Source: JBAOHV01 sp964450685 (GTDB taxonomy: Bacteria; Actinomycetota; Acidimicrobiia; Acidimicrobiales; Microtrichaceae). Taken from it: a stretch of DNA of 64,000 nucleotides. The DNA lies in contig CAYVDN010000004.1 in the NCBI GenBank assembly GCA_964450685.1, positions 1 through 64,000 of the forward strand. The letters are read 5' to 3'. Positions 10,276 to 18,727 of this stretch are shown piece after piece (the first letter of the stretch is position 1; each line of letters starts with the position of its first letter). The notes below the pieces were generated by a model that searched no databases, was not told where the DNA came from, and saw only the letters and a list, made by a program, of their open reading frames with translations. Made by a program: the position numbers and the translations under genes.

Positions 10276-10313
10276 GCAGCGGCGTACCACGATCCCCACC
10301 CCGAGGAGTGCCA

Positions 10314-10643
10314 ATGTCCGTCGTGAAGATCAACGCGATCTCGGTCCCCGAGGGCGCCGGCCCCGAGCTCGAGAGCCGCTTCGCTGCCCGCGCGGGCGCC
10401 GTCGAGAACCAGCCGGGCTTCGAGGGCTTCCAGCTCCTGCGGCCCGTCTCGGGTGGTGACCGCTACTTCGTCATGACGTGGTGGGAGTCCGAGGAGGCTT
10501 TCGCAGCCTGGATGTCAAGCCAGGACTTCGCCAAGGGGCACGCTCACGCGGGCGCTGGCGAGGGGCGCTCTGCGCCGGTCGCGAGCGGCTCCGAGGTACT
10601 CGGCTTCGAGGTCGTCGAACGCGTCGACGCCCCATCGGCCTGA
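10314..10643 (+). CDS. IsdG/HmoB-like antibiotic-biosynthesis-type monooxygenase
   Basis: 109 residues, a single ferredoxin-like ABM domain. VVKINAISVPEG, PGFEGFQLLRP and FVMTWWESEEAFAAWMSSQDF with a downstream histidine (GHAHAG) match the small heme-degrading IsdG/MhuD group. The histidine could be the heme ligand. Heme degradation is therefore plausible but unproven; other ABM proteins act on different substrates. The ATG at 10314 lies 5 nt after GAGGAG (10303-10308), better than the in-frame GTG at 10308. It stands between purA and purD and ends 3 nt before purD, so it is read with the purine genes. Confidence 0.75.
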   Translation: MSVVKINAISVPEGAGPELESRFAARAGAVENQPGFEGFQLLRPVSGGDRYFVMTWWESEEAFAAWMSSQDFAKGHAHAGAGEGRSAPVASGSEVLGFEVVERVDAPSA

Positions 10644-10646
10644 ACG

Positions 10647-11867
10647 ATGCGGGTCTGCGTCGTCGGTAGCGGCGGCCGGGAGCACGCGCTTGCCGATGTG
10701 CTCTCACGGACAGCGGAGGTTGTCGTCACCCCCGGCAATCCCGGCATACCCGGCTCGGTCGACACTGCGCCGGAGGAGGTCGACGCGGATCTGTTCGTGG
10801 TCGGCCCGGAGGTTCCTCTCGTGGACGGTCTCGCCGACCGCCTGCGCGCACAGGGGAAGCTGGTGTTCGGGCCCGGCGCCGACGGCGCACGCCTCGAGGG
10901 GTCGAAGGCGTGGATGAAGGACCTGGTGCACGCCGCCGGTGTGCCGACCGCACGCCACGGCACCTTCGACGACCTCGACGAGGCGCTCGAGTTCCTGGAC
11001 ACGATGGCTCCACCGTTCGTGGTGAAGACCGACGGGTTGGCAGCGGGCAAGGGCGTGGTGGTGACCGAGTCGCTGACCGAAGCACGCAACGCGGTCGAGG
11101 ACTACCTGTCCGGTCAGGCCTTCGGTGACGCCGGAAGACGGCTGGTCATCGAGGAGGGTCTCGTCGGACCCGAGCTGTCCGTGCTGGCCGTCTGCGACGG
11201 GCGTCGCGCCGTGCTGCTGCCGCCGGCGCAGGACTTCAAGCGGGTAGGCGACGGTGATGAGGGCCCCAACACCGGCGGCATGGGCGCCTACTCACCGGTC
11301 CCCGGGGTTGACGACGACCTCCTCGACGAGGTTCGCATCCGCTTCATCGAGCCGACGTTGGCGGAACTGGTCGCACGGGGGATCGACTACCGCGGCGTGC
11401 TCTACGCCGGGTTGATGCTCACCTCGGACGGACCACGGTTGATCGAGTACAACGTGCGATTCGGTGACCCCGAGACACAGGTCGTGCTTCCGCGGTTCAC
11501 CTCGGACCTGGCAGAGCTGCTGGCCCAGGCAGCGTCCGGTGAACTCGTCGACGAACCGACCTTCAGCGATGACCACACCGTCACTGTCGTGTGCGCCGCA
11601 CAGGGGTACCCGGCCGGGCCCCGTAGCGGCGACACGATCGTCGGCGTCGACCGTGCCTGTTCCATCGACGGGGTGTCGGTCTACTTCGCCGGAGTCGGCG
11701 CCAGCGCCGATGGCTCACTGGTCACAGCCGGCGGACGGGTCCTGAACGTGTGCGGACGTGGTGCCACCCTGGCCGAGGCGCGAGAACGTGCGTACCAGGG
11801 CGTCGCTGAAATCGCGTGGGATGGCATGTTCCACCGCAACGACATCGCCCTGGCAGCCTCGCGGTGA
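10647..11867 (+). CDS. purD: Phosphoribosylamine-glycine ligase PurD (GAR synthetase)
   Basis: 406 residues. It uses ATP to join phosphoribosylamine and glycine, step 2 of purine synthesis. The N-terminal domain starts with the typical MRVCVVGSGGREHAL; the ATP-grasp domain has FVVKTDGLAAGKGVVV, LPPAQDFKRVGDGDEGPNTGGMGAYSP as the PurD signature region, and IEYNVRFGDPE as the metal-binding segment. Starts 3 nt after the preceding gene. Its stop overlaps the purK GTG start as GTGA. Confidence 0.96.
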   Translation: MRVCVVGSGGREHALADVLSRTAEVVVTPGNPGIPGSVDTAPEEVDADLFVVGPEVPLVDGLADRLRAQGKLVFGPGADGARLEGSKAWMKDLVHAAGVPTARHGTFDDLDEALEFLDTMAPPFVVKTDGLAAGKGVVVTESLTEARNAVEDYLSGQAFGDAGRRLVIEEGLVGPELSVLAVCDGRRAVLLPPAQDFKRVGDGDEGPNTGGMGAYSPVPGVDDDLLDEVRIRFIEPTLAELVARGIDYRGVLYAGLMLTSDGPRLIEYNVRFGDPETQVVLPRFTSDLAELLAQAASGELVDEPTFSDDHTVTVVCAAQGYPAGPRSGDTIVGVDRACSIDGVSVYFAGVGASADGSLVTAGGRVLNVCGRGATLAEARERAYQGVAEIAWDGMFHRNDIALAASR

Positions 11868-13141
11868 CCGAGCCCTCTCAGGCCGGCCCGGTCGCCCAGG
11901 CCGGCCCGGTCGTGGGGATCGTCGGGGGCGGGCAGCTGGCACGGATGCTCGCCGAGGCAGCCACGCCGATGGGCATCCACATCAGGGTGCTCGCCGCGCC
12001 GACCGACGAGGGTGCTGTCGAGGTGGTGCCCGACGTGCAGTTCGGCGGACCCGACGACCCCGAGGCACTTGCTTCGTTCGCAGCGACCGTCGATGTTGTC
12101 ACCTTCGATCACGAGAACGTCGACCACGCGACGCTGTCCCGACTCCAGGACGCGGGAGTCGCTGTGCGGCCGGGTGTCGAGACGCTGCGGTTCTCCGACA
12201 AGGCCTACCAACGGGCAGCGTTCGCGGCAGCGGGCCTGCCCGTGCCACCCTTCGCTGCCGTCGACCCGGTTGCGGGTCGGTCCCAGGCGCTTGTCGAGGC
12301 GCTCGGGTTCGCCGACGAACACGCTGACAGCGACGGCCGAATCGTCGCCAAGGCGTCGCGGGGCGGCTACGACGGGCGCGGGGTGTGGGTCCTGGGGCGG
12401 GACGAGCTCGACGGGTTCATCGGTTCGTACCAGGGTGCACCGCTGGTGCTCGAACCGCTCCTTGCGCTCGAGCGCGAGGTGGCGGTGTTGGTGGCTCGCA
12501 GCCCTTCGGGGGAGACGTCCACCTGGCCGGTCATCGAGACCATCCAGGTGGACGGCATGTGTGACGAGGTCCTTCTGCCAGCGGCGATCGACGAAGGGCT
12601 AGCGGTAGCGGCACGGGAGGTCGCCATGGAGGTGGCGGAGGTGACCGGGGCGGTCGGCGTGATGGCGATCGAGCTGTTCGTAAGCGAGGGGCGTCTGCTG
12701 ATCAACGAGGTCGCGCCACGCGTCCACAACTCCGGGCACCTGACGATCGACGCAACGGAGACGTCGCAGTTCGAGCAGCACCTCCGAGCCGTGCTCGACT
12801 GGCCGCTGGGCCCGACTCGACCCGTCTCTCCCGTTGCTGTCATGGTCAACGTCGTAGGGGGTCCCGATGGCGACCCTCGGAGCCGTCAGGGGGTGGCGCT
12901 GGCCGAGTACCCCGCAGCGCGCCTCCACCTCTACGGCAAGACGTCGAGGCCGGAGCGCAAGATCGGCCACGTGACGCTGTTGGGCGACGACCTCGAGAGC
13001 ACCCGCGTCGCTGCCAACCGTGCAGCCGACCTGCTCGCGGGCACCGCGAGTCCGTCCGCCGGGGGCTCCGCCCCGGAGCGGGTTGTGGCTTCGCCGGGAG
13101 CAGGCGATGGTGATCGCGTGGAAGGATCAGCCGATGGGTGA
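11864..13141 (+). CDS. purK: N5-carboxyaminoimidazole ribonucleotide synthase PurK
   Basis: 425 residues from the GTG at 11864, which overlaps the purD stop. Ahead of GIVGGGQLARML the protein carries about 16 extra residues (TEPSQAGPVAQAGPV). ATP-grasp features include KASRGGYDGRGVWV, LEPLLALEREVAVLVARS, VAVELF-like AIELFV and INEVAPRVHNSGH. It makes N5-CAIR from AIR, bicarbonate and ATP; PurE, encoded next with an 8-nt overlap, moves the carboxyl group. A longer frame open to 11816 lies over purD and is unlikely to be used. Confidence 0.95.
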   Translation: MTEPSQAGPVAQAGPVVGIVGGGQLARMLAEAATPMGIHIRVLAAPTDEGAVEVVPDVQFGGPDDPEALASFAATVDVVTFDHENVDHATLSRLQDAGVAVRPGVETLRFSDKAYQRAAFAAAGLPVPPFAAVDPVAGRSQALVEALGFADEHADSDGRIVAKASRGGYDGRGVWVLGRDELDGFIGSYQGAPLVLEPLLALEREVAVLVARSPSGETSTWPVIETIQVDGMCDEVLLPAAIDEGLAVAAREVAMEVAEVTGAVGVMAIELFVSEGRLLINEVAPRVHNSGHLTIDATETSQFEQHLRAVLDWPLGPTRPVSPVAVMVNVVGGPDGDPRSRQGVALAEYPAARLHLYGKTSRPERKIGHVTLLGDDLESTRVAANRAADLLAGTASPSAGGSAPERVVASPGAGDGDRVEGSADG

Positions 13142-13625
13142 AATCACGGTCGGGATCATCATGGGCAGCTCGTCCGACCTGCCGGTCATGGACGCCGCGG
13201 CTGGGGTGCTGAGCGAGTTCGGGGTCGACCACGAGGTGCGCGTCGTGTCGGCGCACCGCAGCCCCAGGCGAATGGTGGAGTACGCGACCGAAGCACGTGG
13301 ACGTGGACTGAAGGTGATCATCGCGGGAGCGGGCGGGGCGGCCCATCTGCCGGGAATGGTCGCCTCGCTCACGACCCTTCCTGTCATCGGGGTCCCGGTA
13401 CCGACCCGGCACCTCGGCGGCGTCGATTCCCTCCACTCGATCGTGCAGATGCCCGGTGGTGTGCCGGTCGCGACCATGGCGATAGGTGGCGCCCGCAACG
13501 CTGGTCTGATGGCGGTCAGGATCCTGTCGCTGGCGGACACCGCGCTGGCGGCCCGCCTGCTCGAGGACCAGCTGGCGCTGGAACAGCACGCTCTGGCCCA
13601 GGACGCCGAGATCAACCCCTCGTGA
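13134..13625 (+). CDS. purE: N5-CAIR mutase PurE (class I)
   Basis: 163 residues, normal length. GIIMGSSSDLPVM at the N terminus, SAHRSPRRM (the catalytic His region), IIAGAGGAAHLPGM and PVPTRHLGGVDSLHSIVQMPGGVPVAT are the conserved blocks of the octameric PurE. Together with PurK it carboxylates AIR to CAIR. The ATG at 13134 follows GGAAGGA (13120-13126) with 7 nt spacing; earlier in-frame ATG 13107 has no better signal. Overlaps purK by 8 nt and the next gene by GTGA. Confidence 0.95.
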   Translation: MGEITVGIIMGSSSDLPVMDAAAGVLSEFGVDHEVRVVSAHRSPRRMVEYATEARGRGLKVIIAGAGGAAHLPGMVASLTTLPVIGVPVPTRHLGGVDSLHSIVQMPGGVPVATMAIGGARNAGLMAVRILSLADTALAARLLEDQLALEQHALAQDAEINPS

Positions 13626-14380
13626 GCGGAGGCTCCGAAGCGGTGCGAACTGCGCTTGTCCTCGGTGGCACCAGCGACATCGCGCTGGCGATGCTCGACG
13701 CGTTGGCCGAACAGGGTCTCGAACGCGCAGTCCTGGCATCGAGGCATCAGACCGAGACCGAGCCGACCCCGGGCGCGGGTCGCGTGTCGTGCACCACCGT
13801 GCAGTGGGACGCTCTCGAGACCGAGTCGCACACAGGACTTGTCGACGCGGCGGCGGAGGTCCTCGGCGAAATCGACCTGGTCATCTGTGCGGTCGGGATG
13901 CTCGGACACCACGCAGGCAGATCCATGGGCCCGGGCCCGGTCGAGCAGATGGTCCGCACCAACTTCGCCGGTCCGGCTGCGGCCCTGGCGGCTGTGGCCG
14001 ACAGGCTGGCCGAGCAGCGTCACGGAACGATCGTCGTGCTCTCGTCGGTCGCGGGCTTCAGACCCCGCAAGTCGAACTACGTGTACGGATCGACGAAGTC
14101 GGGTCTCGACGCCTTCGCTCGCGGTCTGGGAGACGCGCTGCACGGGACGGACGTGAACGTTCTCGTCGTGCGCCCCGGATTCGTGCGGTCGTCCATGACC
14201 ATCGGGTTGGACCCGGCCCCCTTCGCCACCGACCCGGAAGCCGTGGCCGCTGCCGTCGCACGTTCGCTCGGGCGCGGGCGCAGCGGGGTCGTGTGGGTTC
14301 CTGCCTTCTTGGGTCCGCTGTTCACCGTGCTGGCAGCCCTGCCATCGCCGCTGTGGCGCCGTGTGGCCGCCGATCGCTGA
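13622..14380 (+). CDS. SDR reductase resembling DprE2 (decaprenylphosphoryl-2-keto-ribose reductase)
   Basis: 252 residues, short-chain dehydrogenase. It starts with LVLGGTSDIALAM (variant of the glycine-rich NAD motif) and has the catalytic Ser in LSSVAG and YxxxK in NYVYGSTKSGLDAF. The spacing and phrases closely resemble mycobacterial DprE2 (LLLGGTSEIG, FDALDTDSH, NFVYGSTKAGLDGF, VLVIRPGQVRT, KELVWAPA): here WDALETESH, VLVVRPGFVRS and GVVWVPAFLG. DprE2 completes formation of decaprenyl-phosphoryl arabinose, the arabinan donor. That function is inferred from resemblance; a partner DprE1 is not in the window. The GTG overlaps the purE stop, so it is read as part of the purine operon. Confidence 0.7.
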   Translation: MSGGSEAVRTALVLGGTSDIALAMLDALAEQGLERAVLASRHQTETEPTPGAGRVSCTTVQWDALETESHTGLVDAAAEVLGEIDLVICAVGMLGHHAGRSMGPGPVEQMVRTNFAGPAAALAAVADRLAEQRHGTIVVLSSVAGFRPRKSNYVYGSTKSGLDAFARGLGDALHGTDVNVLVVRPGFVRSSMTIGLDPAPFATDPEAVAAAVARSLGRGRSGVVWVPAFLGPLFTVLAALPSPLWRRVAADR

Positions 14381-14384
14381 CCGA

Positions 14385-14750
14385 TCAGTACTCCCGACGC
14401 CAGGCCCCGGGAACACCGTCGGGGTTCACGTGCCCTCCGAGCCACGCCTCGTCGTCCGGCGCGGTGACAGGCTCTGTGACCGGGTCATCGGGTTGGGCCG
14501 AACCGCTGTGTTGTAGTGCGAGGCGCTCGCGGATCGACTTGCGGCTCAGCTTCGGTCTTCCGACCGACTGGCGTCGCACACCGCCCTTCTCGAGGGCGCA
14601 GGTGATGCACAGCGGTGGGCGGGACCCGCCGAACGGGAATACCACGCACTCGTTGCAGAACTGGTGCCCGCATTCACCACAGATCTGCTCACCGAGCGTC
14701 ATCGGGTGCTTCACACATGAGAACGACACGTCTGCAGCCATCGGTTCCAT
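14385..14750 (-). CDS. Small zinc-finger (B-box-like) protein
   Basis: 121 residues from the ATG at 14750; the start is uncertain (TTG 14816 and ATG 14741 are alternatives, none with a clear ribosome site). The N-terminal half has a cross-brace of metal ligands: C-x2-H, then C-x2-C-x4-C-x2-C and a final C-x2-C (CVKHP, CGECGHQFCNEC, CITC). This looks like a B-box/FYVE-like zinc finger that may bind protein or RNA. The C-terminal half is polar and basic (GRPKLSRKSIRERL). It is convergent with the DprE2-like gene and divergent from purB. Function unknown. Confidence 0.65.
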   Translation of the reverse strand: MEPMAADVSFSCVKHPMTLGEQICGECGHQFCNECVVFPFGGSRPPLCITCALEKGGVRRQSVGRPKLSRKSIRERLALQHSGSAQPDDPVTEPVTAPDDEAWLGGHVNPDGVPGAWRREY

Positions 14751-14799
14751 GTGCCCGATGTCGGCAGACCCCGGGCCCTCCTTGAGCCAGAATGCACGG

Positions 14800-16224
14800 G
14801 TGACAGCCGTCCCCAACGTCCTTGCATCGCGTTATGCCAGTCCAGAGATGGCCGAGGTGTTCTCGGCCGAGCACAAGGTCCGCTTGGAACGCCGGCTCTG
14901 GATAGCGGTCATGAAGGCCCAGCGTGACCTGGGAATCGATATTCCAGCCGATGCGATCCCCGCCTATGAGTCGGTGGTGGACAGGGTCGACCTGGCATCC
15001 ATCGACGCCCGCGAGCGGATAACCCGCCACGACGTGAAGGCCAGGCTCGAAGAGTTCTCGGATCTCGCCGGTCATGAGCATGCCCACAAGGGCATGACGT
15101 CGAGGGACCTGACCGAGAACGTCGAACAGCTACAGGTGAAGACTGCGCTCGGGATCCTCCACACCCGCGCGGTCGCAGCCCTTGTGTGCATGGCCGACCT
15201 TGCGGTTCTGCACAGCAGGACGGTCATCGTCGGACGCAGCCACAACGTCGCTGCCCAGGCGACGACGTTGGGGAAGCGATTCGCGAACCACGGTGAGGAG
15301 CTGTTGGTCGCGGTGCAACGGCTCGAGGAACTGATCGCCCGCTACCCGCTTCGAGGGCTCAAGGGCCCGGTAGGAACCCAACAGGACCAGTTGGACCTGC
15401 TCGATGGCGACATGGGGCGCATGGATCAGCTCGAGGCGGCAGTGGCCGGCTACCTGGGCTTCGACGAGGTTCTGACAAACGTCGGTCAGGTCTATCCCCG
15501 CTCGCTGGACCTGGACGTGGTCAGCGCTCTGGTGCAGCTGGTGTCCGGCCCGTCGTCGCTCGCGACAACTTTGCGCCTCATGGCCGGCAACGAGCTGGTG
15601 ACCGAGGGTTTCCGGCCCGGCCAGGTCGGATCGTCGGCCATGCCGCACAAGATGAACGCCCGCAGCTGCGAACGGATCAATGGCTTCAGGGTCATCCTCA
15701 ACGGGCATCTGACGATGGCATCCGGTCTCGCCGGTGAGCAGTGGAACGAGGGTGACGTCTCCTGCTCGGTCGTGCGCCGCGTGCTGCTGCCGGATGCGCA
15801 CTTCGCGACGGACGGTGCCTTCCAGACGCTCCTGGACGTGCTCGGTGGCTTCGGTGCGTATCCGGCTGTGATCGAGCGTGAACTGCGGCGCTATCTGCCG
15901 TTCCTGGCCACCACCAAGGTGCTCATGGCCGCCGTCCGGGCCGGCGTGGGACGCGAAGTCGCTCACGAGGTGATCAAGGAGCATGCAGTAGCGGTCGCAC
16001 TCGAGATGCGTGAACGCGGAAGTGAGGGCAACGATCTGATGGAACGACTGGCGGCCGACGGGCGTCTGGGCCTTGACAGCGCCGCACTCGGTGAGGCGAT
16101 GGGTGAACCGTTGAGCTTCGTGGGCAATGCCGAGGCGCAGGTCGCCTCCTTCGTCGAGAGGGTCGGCGACCTGGCCGCTCGGAATCCCGACGCAGCGACC
16201 TACACCGGGGAGAACATCCTGTGA
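14800..16224 (+). CDS. purB: Adenylosuccinate lyase PurB
   Basis: 474 residues from the GTG at 14800, giving the N terminus TAVPNVLASRYASPEM that is characteristic of actinobacterial PurB (472 residues in Mycobacterium). The fumarase/aspartase-superfamily lyase removes fumarate from SAICAR and from adenylosuccinate. HEHAHKGMTSRDLTENVEQ carries an active-site His, and GSSAMPHKMNARSCERI is the flexible signature loop with the catalytic serine. CAGAAT at 14788-14793 lies 6 nt before the GTG, suggesting a leaderless mRNA. The stop overlaps purC as GTGA. Confidence 0.95.
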   Translation: MTAVPNVLASRYASPEMAEVFSAEHKVRLERRLWIAVMKAQRDLGIDIPADAIPAYESVVDRVDLASIDARERITRHDVKARLEEFSDLAGHEHAHKGMTSRDLTENVEQLQVKTALGILHTRAVAALVCMADLAVLHSRTVIVGRSHNVAAQATTLGKRFANHGEELLVAVQRLEELIARYPLRGLKGPVGTQQDQLDLLDGDMGRMDQLEAAVAGYLGFDEVLTNVGQVYPRSLDLDVVSALVQLVSGPSSLATTLRLMAGNELVTEGFRPGQVGSSAMPHKMNARSCERINGFRVILNGHLTMASGLAGEQWNEGDVSCSVVRRVLLPDAHFATDGAFQTLLDVLGGFGAYPAVIERELRRYLPFLATTKVLMAAVRAGVGREVAHEVIKEHAVAVALEMRERGSEGNDLMERLAADGRLGLDSAALGEAMGEPLSFVGNAEAQVASFVERVGDLAARNPDAATYTGENIL

Positions 16225-17138
16225 GCACCTTGTCGACTGTTCCCGATCTGGGCCTCCCGCACCTGCACCGGGGAAAGGTCCGGGACCTGTTCGACGCCGG
16301 GGACGGCCGGATCGTCATGGTCGCCTCGGACCGACTCTCGGCGTTCGACGTCGTCATGTCCGAGCCTGTTCCCGACAAGGGACGGGTTCTCACAGCGATG
16401 TCAGTCGCCTGGTTCGAGGAGCTCTCGGACATGATCGGCAACCATCTGATCTCCGCCGATGTCGCGGACCTTCCCGAGTCGGCCCGTCACCCGGAGTTGG
16501 AGGGAAGGGTCATGCTGTGCCGCGGAGCGCGCATGTTGCCGATCGAGTGCATCGTGCGCGGGTTCGTCACAGGGTCGGCATGGAAGGAGTACCGCCGTGA
16601 AGGAACCATCCACTCGACTCCGGTGGTGGCCGGGCTGGTCGAGGCGGATCGGCTCCCGGAGCCGATCTTCACTCCGTCGACCAAGGCCGAGGTCGGCGAC
16701 CACGACGAGAACATAAGCTTCGATCGAGCGGTCGAGCTGGTGGGTGGTGACCTCGCCGAGCAAGTTCGCGAGGTGAGCCTTGCCATGTACGTGCGCGCGG
16801 CCGAGCGGGCTGAGGCCGCAGGTTTCATCCTGGCGGACACGAAGTTCGAGCTCGGACTCGTCGACGACGGATCTGGCGCCGAGACCCTGGTGCTCGCCGA
16901 CGAGGTCCTGACCCCCGACTCGTCGCGGTTCTGGGCGCTCGACGACTGGACACCCGGACACACCCCACAGGGGTTCGACAAGCAGCCTGTGCGCGACTTC
17001 CTGGAGTCACTCGGCTGGGACAAGCGGCCCCCCGCTCCACCACTGCCCGTCGATGTCGTAGCAGCGACCGCATCCCGCTACCGGGAGGCCTACGAGCGAA
17101 TCTGCGGCAGGTCGCTGGACAGCTGGCCCGGCGCCTGA
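16221..17138 (+). CDS. purC: SAICAR synthase PurC
   Basis: 305 residues. It joins CAIR and aspartate with ATP. Conserved blocks are HRGKVRDLFD, the DRLSAFDVVMSEPVPDKGRVLT signature, ECIVRGFVTGSAWKEY, the STKAEVGDHDENISF signature, and LADTKFELG. The length is typical of the longer actinobacterial type. GTG at 16221 overlaps the purB stop. The following 88 nt up to purS hold no gene. Confidence 0.96.
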   Translation: MSTLSTVPDLGLPHLHRGKVRDLFDAGDGRIVMVASDRLSAFDVVMSEPVPDKGRVLTAMSVAWFEELSDMIGNHLISADVADLPESARHPELEGRVMLCRGARMLPIECIVRGFVTGSAWKEYRREGTIHSTPVVAGLVEADRLPEPIFTPSTKAEVGDHDENISFDRAVELVGGDLAEQVREVSLAMYVRAAERAEAAGFILADTKFELGLVDDGSGAETLVLADEVLTPDSSRFWALDDWTPGHTPQGFDKQPVRDFLESLGWDKRPPAPPLPVDVVAATASRYREAYERICGRSLDSWPGA

Positions 17139-17226
17139 TCCGAGGCCGGTCGCGCCGACGACGGGTGCCCCCCCACCCAGGCTCCGGGTGACGAGAGGGT
17201 CTGCGCGCTGTGACAGACTTCGAGTC

Positions 17227-17487
17227 ATGACCTTCGACGTGTCGGTGTCAGTGAGCCTGCGCCCGGGGATCGCAGATCCCCAGGGTGCGACCATCGAGCG
17301 GGCGCTCCCGGCGCTGGGGTTCCGGGGGGTCGCCGGCGTCGCCGTCGGCAAGATCATCCGCTTCACCGTCGACGCCGACGACGAGGCAGCAGCCAGGGAG
17401 CTCGTCGAGGACATGTGCCACCGGTTCCTCACCAATCCGGTCATCGAGGACTCCGAGATCACCCTGAACGCAGCGGCGGTCGCCTGA
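17227..17487 (+). CDS. purS: PurS subunit of FGAM synthase
   Basis: 86 residues from the ATG at 17227 (MTFDVSVSVSLRPGIADPQG), the normal PurS size. PurS bridges PurQ and PurL so that ammonia can pass from glutamine to FGAR. GATIERALPALGF and the KIIRFTVDADDEAAAREL helix fit the family. An in-frame GTG at 17188 would add 13 residues not usual in PurS. CAGACT at 17214-17219 ends 7 nt before the ATG and may be a -10 of a leaderless transcript. The stop overlaps the purQ start (TGATG). Confidence 0.95.
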   Translation: MTFDVSVSVSLRPGIADPQGATIERALPALGFRGVAGVAVGKIIRFTVDADDEAAARELVEDMCHRFLTNPVIEDSEITLNAAAVA

Positions 17488-18170
17488 TGCCCGCCGAGGT
17501 GGCCGTCATCCGATTCCCGGGAACCAACTGCGAGTTCGATGTGATCGAGGCGGTCCAGGCGCTCGGTGGCACCGCGAGGGTCGTCTTCCACGACGAGAGA
17601 TCGCTCGGGTCGGCCGACGCAGTCGTCATCGCCGGGGGGTTCGCCCACGGTGACTACCTCCGCCCGGGTGCGATCGCCCGGTTCTCGCCGATCATGTCTG
17701 CGATCACCGAGTTCGCGGCCCAAGGCGCCCCTGTGGTCGGAATATGCAACGGCTTCCAGGTTCTCACCGAGGCACACCTGCTGCCAGGGGCGTTGCAGAA
17801 GAACGCCGGCCTGAAATTCCACTGTGGTCGGAGTTATCTGCGGGTCGAGACGACCAACTCGGTGCTGACCTCGGGTGCATCGACGGGAGACGAACTGAGC
17901 ATCCCCATCAATCACTTCGAAGGCAACTACACCTGTTCGCCGGAGACTCTCGCCGAGCTACGTGCAGAGGAAAGGATCGTCGTTCGCTATGTCGACAATC
18001 CGAACGGATCCGTGGACGACATCGCCGGGATCTGCAACGAGGGTAGGAATGTCGTTGGACTGATGCCCCACCCGGAGCGGGCCTGCAATGAACTGCTGGG
18101 CTCCACCGACGGGAACGTGATGATGTTGTCGCTGCTGGCGGCCGCCGGCGCGGTCACGACCCCCGGCTGA
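17487..18170 (+). CDS. purQ: PurQ, glutaminase subunit of FGAM synthase
   Basis: 227 residues. Class I glutamine amidotransferase: the nucleophile Cys lies in GICNGFQVLTEAHLLPGAL, and the His-Glu pair lies in LMPHPERACNELLG near the C terminus. VIRFPGTNCEFDV is the standard PurQ beginning. It supplies ammonia to PurL. Its ATG shares a base with the purS stop. The last 17 bases overlap, tail to tail, the end of a conserved minus-strand gene. Confidence 0.96.
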   Translation: MPAEVAVIRFPGTNCEFDVIEAVQALGGTARVVFHDERSLGSADAVVIAGGFAHGDYLRPGAIARFSPIMSAITEFAAQGAPVVGICNGFQVLTEAHLLPGALQKNAGLKFHCGRSYLRVETTNSVLTSGASTGDELSIPINHFEGNYTCSPETLAELRAEERIVVRYVDNPNGSVDDIAGICNEGRNVVGLMPHPERACNELLGSTDGNVMMLSLLAAAGAVTTPG

Positions 18171-18567
18171 TACCGGCCCTGCTCAGCACCGAGCTGGGCA
18201 CACCGACCTCACGCCAGGCAGTCCACGAGATGCCCTTGCGCTCCCCGTAGGCCTTGGCTGCGCCTACGAACTGCTCCTCCAAGGAAGCCATGTCCACCTC
18301 GGGCGCCTGGAGCCTCTGGAGCTCCTGGTTGAGATCGATCCGCTCCTGGACCAGCGAGAGCTGTCGCATCGGGTCGGCCGTTGCCAGCTCGTCTTCTATT
18401 GCTCGAAGCCGAGCAGTGACCGATTCCACAGTGCGTCGGCGACCGCGCTTCGGCTTGGAATTCTGAAGTGCCTCCAGATAGCTCCTGATCATGCGTCCTT
18501 CTGAGCGCCCGGCGGCCATTGCGGCCTTGTGTTCAGGAGTGATGTTCTTCGGTCCACGCTGAGCCAT
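18154..18567 (-). CDS. Conserved actinobacterial protein of unknown function
   Basis: 137 residues from the ATG at 18567 (an upstream in-frame start at 18582 adds only MWNCT). The protein is charged, soluble and largely helical: AQRGPKNITPEHKAAMAAGR, a basic stretch KPKRGRRRTVESV, a central coiled-coil-like segment (RLRAIEDELATADPMRQLSLVQERI), and a C terminus (YGERKGISWTAWREVGV) resembling a small helix-turn-helix. I recall similar actinobacterial proteins but no assigned function. DNA or RNA binding is a guess from its charge. It lies between purQ and purL on the opposite strand. Confidence 0.75.
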   Translation of the reverse strand: MAQRGPKNITPEHKAAMAAGRSEGRMIRSYLEALQNSKPKRGRRRTVESVTARLRAIEDELATADPMRQLSLVQERIDLNQELQRLQAPEVDMASLEEQFVGAAKAYGERKGISWTAWREVGVPSSVLSRAGISRGS

Positions 18568-18727
18568 TGTGCAATTCCACACCCTGGTGAAAGTTTGCGC
18601 AACTACCCGGGCGGGGATCTGCTATTCCGGCGCAGGACTGTGCTCGTATCGAATTCTGTTCAACGAGATAGTTCCCGTTCATCGTCCTCCGACCGGAGCC
18701 ACCGCAGGGCTGCGGTAGCTTCCGAGC

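Noticed and set aside
13789..14799. Long N-terminal extension of the purB frame across the DprE2-like and zinc-finger genes
   Set aside because: The purB family begins at the GTG 14800; the upstream part is out of frame over other genes.
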